Shown: positions 26,403-35,161, numbered from the stretch's first letter. The stretch: 64,000 nt of DNA from Streptomyces glomeratus (GCF_021462825.1 NZ_JAKEEB010000003.1:248001-312000), one strand, 5' to 3'. The notes: generated by a model not told the origin, from the sequence alone. A program made the numbers and translations.

Positions 26403-27047
26403 TCAGCAGCCGGCGAGGTAGTTCTGGAGCGCGCTCTTCTCGGCCGAGTCGACCGAGAGGTTGTAGTAGTACTTCACCTGCACCCAGGCGCGGACGTACG
26501 TGCAGCGGTACGCCGTCCGGGACGGCATCCAGGTGGCCGGGTCCTGGTCGCCCTTGGCCTGGTTGACGTTGTCGGTGACGGCGAGCAGCTGGGGACGGGT
26601 GATGTCGTTGGCGAAGGCCTGGCGCTGAGCCGTAGTCCACTTGCTCGCGCCGGAGTCCCAGGCCTCGGCGAGCGGGACCAGGTGGTCGATGTCCAGGTCG
26701 GAGGCGGCGGTCCAGGTGGCGCCGTCGTACGGGGAGTACCAGCTGCCGCTGGTCGCGGCGCAGGAGGAGTCGGTGACCACGTTCGTACCGTCGCGCTTGA
26801 GGATGTACTCGCGGGTGTTGCAGGTGCCGCTGATGGTGATCCAGGTCGGGAACAGAGAGCGCTGGTAGCCGGTGCGGTTCTCCGTCGCCACGGTGAGCTG
26901 GGCGAGGTAGCTGCGGGCGGTGGCGCCGCTGACCGGCGTGGGAAGTGCGGCGGAGGCGGTCGGACCGTTGAACAGCCCGACCGAGGCTATGAGTCCGGTA
27001 AGGGCCGCGAGTATGCTGACGCGTCGACGCGCGTAGACCTTGGACAT
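26403..27047 (-). CDS. Secreted HNH-type (DUF1524) nuclease
   Basis: A 214-residue protein with a signal peptide (MSKVYARRRVSILAALTG, cleavage near ASAAL). The catalytic region is the DUF1524/GmrSD C-terminal HNH type: LDIDHLVPLAEAWDSG with the metal-binding DH pair and VTDNVNQAKGDQDPATW with the Asn. Two Cys pairs (GTCNTREY with DSSCAATSG, and YRCTY with the terminal AGC) suggest disulfides in an extracellular enzyme. Actinobacterial members are annotated as secreted HNH nucleases, probably for nutrient DNA. The ATG has an AAGGGAG upstream. Confidence 0.88.
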   Translation of the reverse strand: MSKVYARRRVSILAALTGLIASVGLFNGPTASAALPTPVSGATARSYLAQLTVATENRTGYQRSLFPTWITISGTCNTREYILKRDGTNVVTDSSCAATSGSWYSPYDGATWTAASDLDIDHLVPLAEAWDSGASKWTTAQRQAFANDITRPQLLAVTDNVNQAKGDQDPATWMPSRTAYRCTYVRAWVQVKYYYNLSVDSAEKSALQNYLAGC

Positions 27048-27224
27048 GCGAACTCCCTTGTGGGGTGGGGATGTTGGGCCGCGAGCGTGGGAATGCTCGC
27101 GAGTGGGTGTTGCCGGGAGATGTTTGTTCGGTTAGACGTTAGTGACAGGTACATGACACATCAAGGAATGTGACGTCCCTTACGGTCCCGTGGCCCCGCC
27201 CGGTGGTCCCGTACCATGGAAGGC

Positions 27225-27330
27225 GCAGAAGGGGAGTAGCTCTTCGCCGGACCGTCGACACACTGCTCAGCACGCCTGAGCCGGCGCCCGGAGGCGGATC
27301 CTCACAGGATCGGCCAGCGAGACCTTCGGC
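27225..27330 (+). promoter_or_regulatory. yybP-ykoY manganese riboswitch
   Basis: The leader of the TMEM165/GDT1 gene carries both conserved ends of the yybP-ykoY aptamer. AAGGGGAGTAGC (27229-27240) is at the 5' side and GCCAGCGAGACCTTCGGC (27313-27330) at the 3' side. P1 forms between GCAGAAGG (27225-27232) and CCTTCGGC (27323-27330). This class senses Mn2+ and often controls manganese exporters of the downstream family. Confidence 0.88.
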
Positions 27331-27332
27331 AA

Positions 27333-27377
27333 GCAGTGCACGCCCGTGCCCTACGGCACGGGTGATCCGTGTGCTGC
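27333..27377 (+). terminator. Riboswitch expression-platform hairpin
   Basis: Just after the aptamer, CCCGTGCC (27343-27350) pairs with GGCACGGG (27355-27362). An outer stem GCAGTGCAC (27333-27341) pairs with GTGTGCTGC (27369-27377) with two GU pairs. The long hairpin could terminate transcription unless Mn2+ binding rearranges the leader. Confidence 0.55.
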
Positions 27378-27441
27378 CGTGCCGAGGTGTCGCCGTGCTC
27401 ACAGCACTCTCGGTGGGGCAGCCCCGACCGATTGAGGAACC

Positions 27442-28023
27442 TTGATCAGCATCACCGTCCTGGCGCTCGTCTTCGGCGTCGTCTTCCTGGCCGAGCTGCC
27501 GGACAAGACGGCCCTCGCCGGACTCGTCCTCGGCACCCGTTACCGCGCCTCGTACGTCTTCTCCGGTGTCGCCGCCGCCTTCCTGCTGCACGTCGTGCTC
27601 GCCGTCGCGGCGGGCAGCCTGCTGACCCTCCTGCCGCAGCAGATCGTGCACGGCATCACCGGTGTCCTCTTCCTCGGGGGTGCGGCCGTGCTGCTGCTGA
27701 AGAAGGACGACGGCGACGAGGAGATCCGCCGGCCCGAGAATCAGAGCTTCTGGAAGGTCTCCACGGCGGGCTTCATGCTCATCCTCGTCGCCGAGTTCGG
27801 CGACCTCACCCAGATCATGACGGCGAACCTCGCGGCGCGTTACGACGACCCGCTGTCGGTGGGCCTCGGTGCGGTTCTGGCCCTGTGGGCGGTAGCCGGG
27901 CTCGGCGTCGTCGGTGGCAGGGCACTGATGAGGCGGGTGCCGCTGAAGCTGATCACGAAGATCGCGGCGCTGCTCATGCTCGGGCTCGGGGTGTGGAGTC
28001 TGTTCGAGGCCGTGGCGGCGTGA
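27442..28023 (+). CDS. TMEM165/GDT1 (UPF0016) family cation transporter
   Basis: A 193-residue membrane protein with about six helices in two homologous halves. Each half carries the family ExGD/ExPD-type motif: LAELPDKTALAGLVLG in the first and VAEFGDLTQIMTANLA in the second. Members move Mn2+ or Ca2+ against protons. The TTG start is preceded by GAGGAACC. A manganese riboswitch in the leader argues that this one exports manganese. It is a single gene, with the next start 225 bp downstream. Confidence 0.92.
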   Translation: MISITVLALVFGVVFLAELPDKTALAGLVLGTRYRASYVFSGVAAAFLLHVVLAVAAGSLLTLLPQQIVHGITGVLFLGGAAVLLLKKDDGDEEIRRPENQSFWKVSTAGFMLILVAEFGDLTQIMTANLAARYDDPLSVGLGAVLALWAVAGLGVVGGRALMRRVPLKLITKIAALLMLGLGVWSLFEAVAA

Positions 28024-28247
28024 CGGACCTCGCGGGGGCGGTGTCCGGACGGTGAACGGCTGATGGCGGTGCGCCGAAGGCTCCGAAAGGCCGGTGGCGT
28101 GACACCGTGTTCTTTTGTACCGTGGAGGAACAAAGTGGCTCCCGCCCGCTTCCCCTGACCGGCGGGCGGGGCCGCCTTGTCCCATGGGGCATTCCCCGGT
28201 CCCGTCCCAGGGGCGTACCCCGGCCCCTTTCCCGCGAGCTTGGAGCC

Positions 28248-28913
28248 ATGCCGATGACGGCCACCACCGTTCTCACCGCCCGCGCCCTGCTGCTGGACAT
28301 GGACGGCACTCTCGTCAATTCCGATGCCGTGGTGGAGCGCTGCTGGCGGCGGTGGGCGGACCGGCACGGGCTGGACGGGGACGAGGTGATGAAGGTCGTG
28401 CACGGCCGTCAGGGCCACGCCTCGATGGCCGTACTGCTGCCCGACCGCCCCATGGAGCAGAACCACGCCGACAACGCCCGCATGCTCGCCGAGGAGACCG
28501 CCGACATGGACGGCGTGGTCGAGATCCCCGGCGCCGCCACACTCCTCGCCTCCCTCACCGGGCTTCCGCACGCCCTGGTGACGTCGGCGGACGTGGCGCT
28601 GTCCACCGCGCGCATGGCCGCCGCGGGGCTGAGGCTGCCCGATCTGCGGATCACCGCCGAGAGCGTGGGCGCGAGCAAGCCGGACCCCGAGGGGTTCCTC
28701 AAGGCTGCCGCCGAACTGGGCGTCGACCCCGCCGAATGCGTGGTCTTCGAGGACTCCGGCGCGGGCATCGCCGCGGGGCGCGCCGCCGGGATGCGGGTGG
28801 TCGGCGTCGGCCCCCGGGCCGGGGTGCACCGTCCCGACGTCCTGGTCCGGGACCTCACACAGGTCCACGCGGAGGCCGCGCCCGACGGTGCGGTCCGGCT
28901 GCACATCGACTGA
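28248..28913 (+). CDS. HAD-family sugar-phosphate phosphatase
   Basis: A 221-residue HAD-IA phosphatase. The ATG at 28248 sits behind TTGGAGCC. Motif I is LLLDMDGTLVNSD, motif II HALVTSADVALS, motif III the Lys in GASKPDPEGFLKAA and motif IV VVFEDSGAGIAAGRAAG. This set matches glycerol-3-phosphate and 2-deoxyglucose-6-phosphate type phosphatases. Cytoplasmic. The last codons (LHID) and the stop are part of the first unit of the 21-bp repeat array that follows, so the array begins inside the gene. Confidence 0.9.
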   Translation: MPMTATTVLTARALLLDMDGTLVNSDAVVERCWRRWADRHGLDGDEVMKVVHGRQGHASMAVLLPDRPMEQNHADNARMLAEETADMDGVVEIPGAATLLASLTGLPHALVTSADVALSTARMAAAGLRLPDLRITAESVGASKPDPEGFLKAAAELGVDPAECVVFEDSGAGIAAGRAAGMRVVGVGPRAGVHRPDVLVRDLTQVHAEAAPDGAVRLHID

Positions 28914-29450
28914 CTTCGGCGGCACATCGACCGACTTCGGCGGCGCATCGGCGGGTCCGGGTCGCGTATCGGCGGGTCCTGGCTGCGCGGTGGTGGGTGC
29001 TGGTTCGCTTATGGGTTGGGCCTGGCTGCGCGGTGGGCGGGTCCGGGGCGCGCATCGGCGGGTCCTGGATGCACGTCGGCGGGTCCAGGGCGCGTATGGG
29101 TGGGTCCTGGCTGCGCGGTGGGCGGGTCCGGGGCGCGTATGGGTGGGTCCTGGCTGCGCGGTGGGCGGGTCGGGGGCGCGCATCCGCGGATTGTGGTGGC
29201 GCGTTGGCGGGTCGGGGGCGCGCATCGGCGGATTGTGGTGGCGCGTTGGCGGGTCGGGGGCGCGCATCGGCGGATTGTGGTGGCGCGTTGGCGGCCCGAT
29301 CCCGCATTGGCGGATTCCGGCCGCGCGTAGGCGGGCCCGATCCCGCATTGGCGGATTCCGGCCGCGCGTAGGCGGGCCCGCTCGCGCATCGGCGGATTGC
29401 GGTCGCGCATCGGCGGGCCCGATCCCGCATCGACCGGCCGGAGTCCGGTC
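28902..29450. repeat. Minisatellite array with 21-bp period
   Basis: About 25 degenerate units of roughly 21-22 bp. The first two are CACATCGACTGACTTCGGCGG (28902-28922) and the same with one change (28923-28943). Later units have the form CGCATCGGCGGGTCCGGG plus three bases, and near 29180-29300 a 42-bp double unit repeats three times. Because the period is a multiple of three, long false reading frames are open on both strands. It starts over the HAD stop codon and ends just before the peptidoglycan-binding gene. Confidence 0.9.
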
Positions 29451-29461
29451 GGCGGTCGCCG

Positions 29462-30544
29462 TCAGGGCTCGCTCGTCTCCGACTCCAGCTGTGCCCGCGT
29501 CGCCGGCCCGTACACCCCCGGGTCGTCCTCGGTGACGCCGCGGGCGAGCTGGTAGGTGCGGACCGAGTTCTCCACCTGGCCGTCGTACACGCCGTCGGCG
29601 GGGCCGACGTAGAGGTTCAGTTCCCGCAGTCGCAGTTGCAGCTCCTCCACCTCGGGGCCCTCGTCGCCACGGCGCAGGACCTGGGCCCGGCTCCGTCGGC
29701 TGCCGCTGTCCGGGCTCGGCGACGCGGAGGGGGTCGCCTGTGCGGTCGTCGTCCGGCTCGGGGTGGGGGAGACGGACGGGCTCGCCGACGCGCTCGACGG
29801 CGCCGCGGAGGACGAGGGGCTGGTGCTCGGAGGTGGAGTCGTATCCGTCGCGGGTGCCGGGGCGGACGTGGTGGACGCCGGTGCCGAGGTCCCACCCGGC
29901 GACGAGCCGTCCGGGACGCTCGCACGGACGGCGTCGGGCAGTGCGGTGTCCCTCTGCGGCGGGTGGTAGGAGAACAGTCCGCCGGCGAACCCGGCCGCCG
30001 CCGCGACGGCCACCACCGCACCCCCGGCGGCCGGCAGGACGGCGCGCCGCCGACGCCGGGGCGGCTCGCCCTCGGGGGGTTCGGAGTCGAGCGGCGCGTC
30101 GGGTGCGGCGCCGGGCGCCGGGCCCCGTACGACGCCGAGCTGCACGGTTTCGTCCGCCCCGCCGGTCGCGCCCGGCACGGCATCGAGCCGCAGGGTCGCA
30201 TCCGCCCCGCCGGGTGCGGCGGGCGCGGTCCCCCCTGCCTCGGTCGCCGTGGCCCGATCGGGTGCTTCCGGCGCGGTGCCGGAGCCCCCGTCCCGCGCCG
30301 GTGCGGCCGGGCGGCGCAACGTCCCGTCCGGCGTGCTCGCTCCCGTGTCCTCCCGCGCCGCGGACTCCAGTTCCACGTATGGCCGAATCCGCAGCGGATC
30401 GAAGTCCTCCGCCGCTGCCGCCTCCGCCGTTCGCGCGTCCCTGAGCGCGTCGGAGGCCCGCTGGTTGCATGCGCACGACGGCGTACCGTTCGGCCGCCGC
30501 GGAGCCGCGCACTCCGGGCAGGCCCGTCCGTTCGTTCCGCTCAC
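29462..30544 (-). CDS. Peptidoglycan-binding-domain membrane protein
   Basis: A 360-residue protein. The N-terminus (SGTNGRACPECAAPRRPNG) has a CxxC..CxC zinc-ribbon-like patch. An acidic, Pro/Ala-rich cytoplasmic region follows, then a transmembrane helix near residues 165-190 after RRRRR, a long Ser/Thr/Pro linker outside and a C-terminal PG_binding_1 domain (LRRGDEGPEVEELQLRLREL and YDGQVENSVRTYQLARG). It probably tethers to the wall. The GTG start follows GGGGAGGGGGACCC. The gene is convergent with the repeat array. Confidence 0.85.
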   Translation of the reverse strand: MSGTNGRACPECAAPRRPNGTPSCACNQRASDALRDARTAEAAAAEDFDPLRIRPYVELESAAREDTGASTPDGTLRRPAAPARDGGSGTAPEAPDRATATEAGGTAPAAPGGADATLRLDAVPGATGGADETVQLGVVRGPAPGAAPDAPLDSEPPEGEPPRRRRRAVLPAAGGAVVAVAAAAGFAGGLFSYHPPQRDTALPDAVRASVPDGSSPGGTSAPASTTSAPAPATDTTPPPSTSPSSSAAPSSASASPSVSPTPSRTTTAQATPSASPSPDSGSRRSRAQVLRRGDEGPEVEELQLRLRELNLYVGPADGVYDGQVENSVRTYQLARGVTEDDPGVYGPATRAQLESETSEP

Positions 30545-30732
30545 GCGTGGGTCCCCCTCCCCGACGAGTTCCAGAGATTATGCAGATCTTCCTTACAGAA
30601 TCTCCGAGGAGGCCCCGGAATCCCTCCTTCCCATCCGGGCTAAACGGCCCATAACCGGTCACACTGACCACGATGGGAGTGCACGATGGACGAGAGCCCC
30701 AGAGGTCGACGACCGTCCACAGGAGGCCATTG

Positions 30733-32955
30733 ATGACCAGCGACGCACAGGGCAGGACGGGAGAGGCTGCGGAGGTGACGGACACAACGGACACGACGGG
30801 CGCGGCGGACCCCTCGAACCCGACGGGCGCGGCGGGCCCCACGAACCCGACGGGCGCGACCGAGGCGGAGACGCCCGGCAGCACCCCCGGCGGTTCCGAC
30901 GGGCCCGGCGGCCCCTTCGGCGGGCGGGGCACCGCGCTCGCCGACGAGAGTGTGCACGGCAGCGTCATGGTCTCCATCGGCGCGCTGCTGCTCGGCATGC
31001 TGCTGGCCGCCCTCGACCAGACGATCGTGTCGACCGCGCTGCCCACCATCGTCAGCGACCTCGGCGGCCTGGAGCATCTGTCGTGGGTGGTCACGGCCTA
31101 TCTGCTCGCCTCGACGGCGGCGACACCGCTGTGGGGCAAGCTCGGCGACCAGTACGGCCGCAAGAAACTGTTCCAGACGGCGATCGTCATCTTCCTCGTC
31201 GGCTCGGCGCTGTGCGGCGTGGCACAGAACATGTCCGAGCTGATCGCCTTCCGCGCCGTCCAGGGGCTGGGCGGCGGCGGGCTCATGGTGCTGTCGATGG
31301 CGATCGTCGGCGATATCGTCCCGCCCCGGGATCGGGGCCGCTACCAGGGGCACTTCGGCGCCGTCTTCGGCGCGACGAGCGTGCTCGGGCCGCTGCTCGG
31401 CGGACTGTTCACCCAGCACCTGAGCTGGCGCTGGGTGTTCTACGTCAACCTGCCCCTGGGAATCGTCGCCCTCGGCGTCATCGCGGCCGTCCTGCGCATC
31501 CCGAGGAAGTCGAACCGGCATGTCATCGACTACCCCGGCACCTTCCTCATCGCCTCCGTCGCCACCTGTCTGGTCCTGATCGCCTCGCTCGGCGGCACCA
31601 CCTGGCCCTGGGGCTCACCGCAGATCGCCGCCCTGGCGGCCCTCGGCGCCGTACTGCTCGTCGCCTTCGTGCTCGCCGAACGCCGGGCCACCGATCCCGT
31701 CCTGCCGCTGAAGCTGTTCCGCGTCCGCACCTTCTCGCTCTCCGCCGTCATCAGCTTCATCGTCGGCTTCGCGATGTTCGGCGGGATGACGTACCTGCCG
31801 ACCTTCCTCCAGGTCGTCCACGGGATCAGCCCCACTGTGTCCGGGGTGCACATGCTGCCGATGGTGGCCGGGATGCTGCTGACGTCCACCGCCTCCGGCC
31901 AGATCGTCAGCCACACCGGCCGCTGGAAGGTCTTCCCGATCGCGGGCACCGGGGTCACCACGATCGGCCTGCTCCTGCTGCACCGGCTCGACGAGCACAG
32001 CGGCACTGCGCAGATGAGCGTCTACTTCTTCGTCTTCGGCCTGGGCCTGGGCCTGGTCATGCAGGTCCTGGTACTGATCGTGCAGAACGCCGTCAGCTAC
32101 CAGGACCTCGGCGTCGCCACCTCCGGTGCCACCTTCTTCCGCTCCATCGGCGCCTCCTTCGGGGTGGCCGTCTTCGGTGCGATCTTCGCGGGCCGCCTCG
32201 GCGGCGAGCTGACGGCCGCGCTCGCCGGGCGCTCCCTCCCGGCCGGCGTCACCCCCGGCACCCTGAAGGCCGACCCGCGCGGCATCACGGCGCTCCCGCC
32301 CGCCGTGCGGCCCGCCGTGATGCACGCGTTCTCCGTCTCCATCACCAACGTCTTCCTGTACGCCGCCCCGGTCGCCTTCCTCGGCTTCGTCCTGGCGTGG
32401 TTCCTGCGCGAGGACCGGCTGCGCGGCTCGGTGACGGCGCCGGACGTGACGGAGACGCTGGCGAGCAATCCGGTGGAGCGTTCGTCGCACGACGAGGTGT
32501 GCCGGGCGCTGTCCGTCATCGGTTCGCGGGAGGGGCGGCGCGAGATCTACGAGAAGATCACCCGCCGGGCGGGCTACGACCTGCTGCCCGGTGCGAGCTG
32601 GCTGCTGCTGCGGATCAACAAGTACGGCTGGGCCGAGCCCGCGATCCTCGCCGAGCGCAGCACGGTCCCGCTGAACGTCATTCTCACGGCCGCCCGCCAG
32701 GTGGAGGAGCAGGGCCTAGCGGTGCGCGAAGGGCTCGACCTGATCCTCACCGAGCGGGGCCGGGAGGTGGCCGAGCGCCTGTGCGAGGCCCGTGAGGAGT
32801 CCCTGGCGGAGCTTCTCGGCGACTGGTGGGGACCGGACCGCCCGACCGACCTGCGCCAACTGGTCCAGGAACTGAACGCCGAGCTGTGCGGCTGCGACGC
32901 GGAACGCCCGTACGACCGGACGGGCACGAGGAGGACACCGGGACGGCCCCTCTAG
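30733..32955 (+). CDS. DHA2-type drug exporter fused to a MarR-like domain
   Basis: A 740-residue protein starting at ATG behind AGGAGGCCATTG. A Thr/Pro-rich tail (~1-70) precedes a 14-helix EmrB/QacA-type MFS with LDQTIVSTALPTIVSDLGG, WGKLGDQYGRKK (motif A) and motif C GATSVLGPLLGG. After the last helix near residue 560, a ~140-residue soluble C-terminus reads as a MarR winged helix: WLLLRINKYGWAEPAILAER, then VEEQGLAVREGLDLILTERG. The fusion suggests a transporter that senses its own substrate or binds a soluble partner; this is inferred. No adjacent regulator gene exists. Such long MFS proteins occur in other streptomycetes. Confidence 0.88.
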   Translation: MTSDAQGRTGEAAEVTDTTDTTGAADPSNPTGAAGPTNPTGATEAETPGSTPGGSDGPGGPFGGRGTALADESVHGSVMVSIGALLLGMLLAALDQTIVSTALPTIVSDLGGLEHLSWVVTAYLLASTAATPLWGKLGDQYGRKKLFQTAIVIFLVGSALCGVAQNMSELIAFRAVQGLGGGGLMVLSMAIVGDIVPPRDRGRYQGHFGAVFGATSVLGPLLGGLFTQHLSWRWVFYVNLPLGIVALGVIAAVLRIPRKSNRHVIDYPGTFLIASVATCLVLIASLGGTTWPWGSPQIAALAALGAVLLVAFVLAERRATDPVLPLKLFRVRTFSLSAVISFIVGFAMFGGMTYLPTFLQVVHGISPTVSGVHMLPMVAGMLLTSTASGQIVSHTGRWKVFPIAGTGVTTIGLLLLHRLDEHSGTAQMSVYFFVFGLGLGLVMQVLVLIVQNAVSYQDLGVATSGATFFRSIGASFGVAVFGAIFAGRLGGELTAALAGRSLPAGVTPGTLKADPRGITALPPAVRPAVMHAFSVSITNVFLYAAPVAFLGFVLAWFLREDRLRGSVTAPDVTETLASNPVERSSHDEVCRALSVIGSREGRREIYEKITRRAGYDLLPGASWLLLRINKYGWAEPAILAERSTVPLNVILTAARQVEEQGLAVREGLDLILTERGREVAERLCEAREESLAELLGDWWGPDRPTDLRQLVQELNAELCGCDAERPYDRTGTRRTPGRPL

Positions 32956-32987
32956 CACGGCAGCCTCGACGGAACGGCAGCCTCGGA

Positions 32988-33044
32988 CGGCACTATCGGG
33001 CCCGACCGGCACTATCGGGCCCGACCGGCACTATCGGGCCCGAC
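32988..33044. repeat. 19-bp perfect tandem repeat, three copies
   Basis: CGGCACTATCGGGCCCGAC occurs three times without change (32988-33006, 33007-33025, 33026-33044), with decayed copies on both sides. It separates the MFS gene from the convergent acetyltransferase gene. The unit contains the GGGCCC palindrome. Confidence 0.9.
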
Positions 33045-33091
33045 CGGCGCCTTCGGGCCCCAAGCGGCACCCCGGGCCTCGACCGGCATCG

Positions 33092-33619
33092 CTAGGTCCC
33101 GGGCTCGGGCTCCGGGGCAGGGGCCAGCGGCTTGCAGAACCAGTGATCCGCGTACGGCTCGTCGTTGTGCGGCTCCGTCTCGGCGTATCCCAGCCGGGCG
33201 TACAGGGCACGGGCCTCCACCAGGTCGTGGCGCGTGTCGAGGACCATCCGCCGTGCGCCGAGCGCCCGGGCGTGCTCCTCCGCCGCGGTGACGAGCAGCC
33301 GGGCCCCGCCCCTGCCGCGCAGTTCCCCGCGCAGGAAGACCCGCTTGAGCTCGGCCGTGGCCGGGTCCGTCAGCCGTACGCCCGCGGTCCCCGCAGGTTC
33401 GCCCGCGTACCGCGCCACCAGCAGCACTCCGCCGGGCGGTGCCAGATAGGTGCCGGTGTCGGCGGCGATCTCGCGCTCCAGTTCGTCCGGGTCGGTCGAG
33501 CGCCCCTCGTGGAGCCGGTACCAGCGGTCGCTGACCTCCGTGTAGTACGCGCGCCACAACGCGGCCGCGGCAGGCGAGTCATGGGCCTCGGGGGCGACGG
33601 TCCAGGTCATGCCGGACAT
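33092..33619 (-). CDS. GNAT-family N-acetyltransferase
   Basis: A 175-residue protein with the acetyl-CoA-binding motif A ELKRVFLRGELRGRGGARLL (R-G-x-G-x-A pattern) and a C-terminal DTRHDLVEARALYARLGYAE, typical of GCN5-related transferases. Cytoplasmic. The ATG at 33619 or the one at 33610 could be the start; neither has a strong ribosome binding site. The substrate is unknown. Confidence 0.85.
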   Translation of the reverse strand: MSGMTWTVAPEAHDSPAAAALWRAYYTEVSDRWYRLHEGRSTDPDELEREIAADTGTYLAPPGGVLLVARYAGEPAGTAGVRLTDPATAELKRVFLRGELRGRGGARLLVTAAEEHARALGARRMVLDTRHDLVEARALYARLGYAETEPHNDEPYADHWFCKPLAPAPEPEPGT

Positions 33620-33788
33620 TGTGCGGACCGCCGGGGAGGCGCCCGCAACCGAATATGCGGCTCGGGCGGGTGCCCCGGTCGCTTCGCCGTGGGGGCGGCC
33701 TCCGGTCGCGTGTGGCTCGTTTGGCGGCGGTCCTCCGGGCAACCCGGGCTGAAGACGGCCCGCCGGGCCGAGAAACCGGAAGGCATCC

Positions 33789-34466
33789 ATGTCCACAGGC
33801 CTGATCATCGCTTTGATCGTGATCGTGATCGTGGCGGCCGTCGTCGCGGGTGCGGCCGCCGTCTCCCCGCGTGCCCGCGGTGCAATGGGCGGGCGGGCGC
33901 TGAAGCGCCGCTTCGGCCCCGAGTACGAGCGGACCGTGAGCCGGCACGACGGTGACGCCAAGGCCGCCGAGCGAGAACTCGCCGCGCGCCTGGAGAAGTA
34001 CGGTTCGCTGCGGGAGCAGCCGCTGGAGCCGGCCGAGCGCGAGCGGTACGCAGCGCGCTGGACGGCCGCCCAGGAACGTTTCGTCGACTCCCCGAGGGAC
34101 GCGGTGGCCGAGGCGGACCGGCTGCTCGCCGAGGTGGCGGGCACGCTGGGCTTCCCCGACGGCGGGCGCTACGAGGAGCAGTTGGACGCGCTGTCGGTGC
34201 ACCACGCCGACCATGTCCAGGGCTACCGGCGACTGCACCGGGCCGCCCGGACACCGGCCACCGGCGCCGCCGACGGCCGCACGGGCACGGAGGAGATGCG
34301 GGCGGCGCTGCTGGAGGCCCGTGCGCTCTTCGAGGACCTCGTCGAACCCGCGCGCCGACAACCGGCCGGAGCAGCTGCGGGCACGCCCCGGCACGCCGCC
34401 GGCCGCACCGAGGGACAGTCCCGTCTTCCGTGGGGCTTCCACAGGCAGCATGCGAAGGGGAGTTGA
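33789..34466 (+). CDS. Membrane-anchored helical protein with PRDAV motif
   Basis: A 225-residue protein with one N-terminal membrane helix (LIIALIVIVIVAAVVAGAAA), then helical charged sequence. The stretch QERFVDSPRDAVAEADRLLAEV is strikingly similar to FVDEPRDAVEEADRVAQEV in the next gene, so the pair are diverged relatives. No enzymatic motif is visible. It lies 5 bp upstream of its partner and is presumably in one operon. The type is conserved in streptomycetes without known function. Confidence 0.8.
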   Translation: MSTGLIIALIVIVIVAAVVAGAAAVSPRARGAMGGRALKRRFGPEYERTVSRHDGDAKAAERELAARLEKYGSLREQPLEPAERERYAARWTAAQERFVDSPRDAVAEADRLLAEVAGTLGFPDGGRYEEQLDALSVHHADHVQGYRRLHRAARTPATGAADGRTGTEEMRAALLEARALFEDLVEPARRQPAGAAAGTPRHAAGRTEGQSRLPWGFHRQHAKGS

Positions 34467-34471
34467 GGGTG

Positions 34472-35161
34472 ATGACTGATCGGACAGCGGGCGGGGGCGA
34501 CGAGCGCCGGGCGGAAGGCGAGATGCCGCCCGAGGGCGCCGAGCGACGGGACACCGCCGACGTGCGGTCCGAAGGGGTCGCGCGCCGCGAGGACGTACGG
34601 CCGGAAGGGACCGATCCGCTGGAGGCCGCGGATGTGCGGCCCGCGGGACTCGGCTACCGCGAGGAGGCCGACATGCGATCCGAGCAGGCGTATCGGGAAG
34701 CGGCCGGCCTGCGCCCCGAAGGGACCGGATACCGGGAGGGTACCGGTGCGGGCGGCGCAGGGACCGGATACCGGGAGGGCGCCGGTGCGGGCGGCGCAGG
34801 GGCCGGGTACCGGGAGGGTGCCGGTGCGGGCGGCGCAGGGACCGGGTACCGGGAGGCCGCGGAGTCGCGGGCGGAACAGGCCCGGCTGCTGCCGCGCGAG
34901 GAGTGCGACAGGTTCGCGCAGCGCCTTCAGCACGCCATCGGTGAGTTCGTCGACGAGCCGCGGGACGCCGTCGAGGAGGCGGACCGTGTGGCACAGGAGG
35001 TCGTCGCACGGCTCTCGGAGGCCGTGGCCTCGCGTCGGCGGACCCTCAAGGCGTCGTGGCAGGACGCCGGCGACGACGCCCACGCGGGCGCCGACACCGA
35101 ACAGCTGCGGCTCGCTCTGCGCGACTACCGCGTGACCGTCGAGCGGCTGCTGAATCTCTGA
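34472..35161 (+). CDS. Repeat-containing helical protein related to its neighbour
   Basis: A 229-residue soluble protein starting at ATG (GGGGAG upstream). The first ~130 residues are low complexity, with RPEG/VRSEG repeats and a 13-residue unit TGYREGTGAGGAG repeated three times plus a partial copy, encoded by a 39-bp DNA repeat. The C-terminal half is helical and contains FVDEPRDAVEEADRVAQEV, the motif shared with the upstream membrane protein, then a YRVTVERLLNL end. It may pair with the upstream protein at the membrane. Its function is unknown. Confidence 0.8.
   Translation: MTDRTAGGGDERRAEGEMPPEGAERRDTADVRSEGVARREDVRPEGTDPLEAADVRPAGLGYREEADMRSEQAYREAAGLRPEGTGYREGTGAGGAGTGYREGAGAGGAGAGYREGAGAGGAGTGYREAAESRAEQARLLPREECDRFAQRLQHAIGEFVDEPRDAVEEADRVAQEVVARLSEAVASRRRTLKASWQDAGDDAHAGADTEQLRLALRDYRVTVERLLNL
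34722..34862 (+). repeat. 39-bp coding tandem repeat
   Basis: Three full copies (34722-34760, 34761-34799, 34800-34838) and a partial fourth of a unit starting GGACCGGATACCGGGAGGG, inside the preceding gene. They encode a 13-residue Gly-rich repeat. Confidence 0.9.

Noticed and set aside
28855..29430. Repeat-rich minus-strand protein (ADARPRPANAPPQS units) over the minisatellite
   Set aside because: The 21-bp period keeps all frames open; no ribosome binding site, and the array begins inside another gene, so it is not taken as coding.
28902..29450. CRISPR array
   Set aside because: Units are contiguous with no unique spacers and no cas genes nearby.
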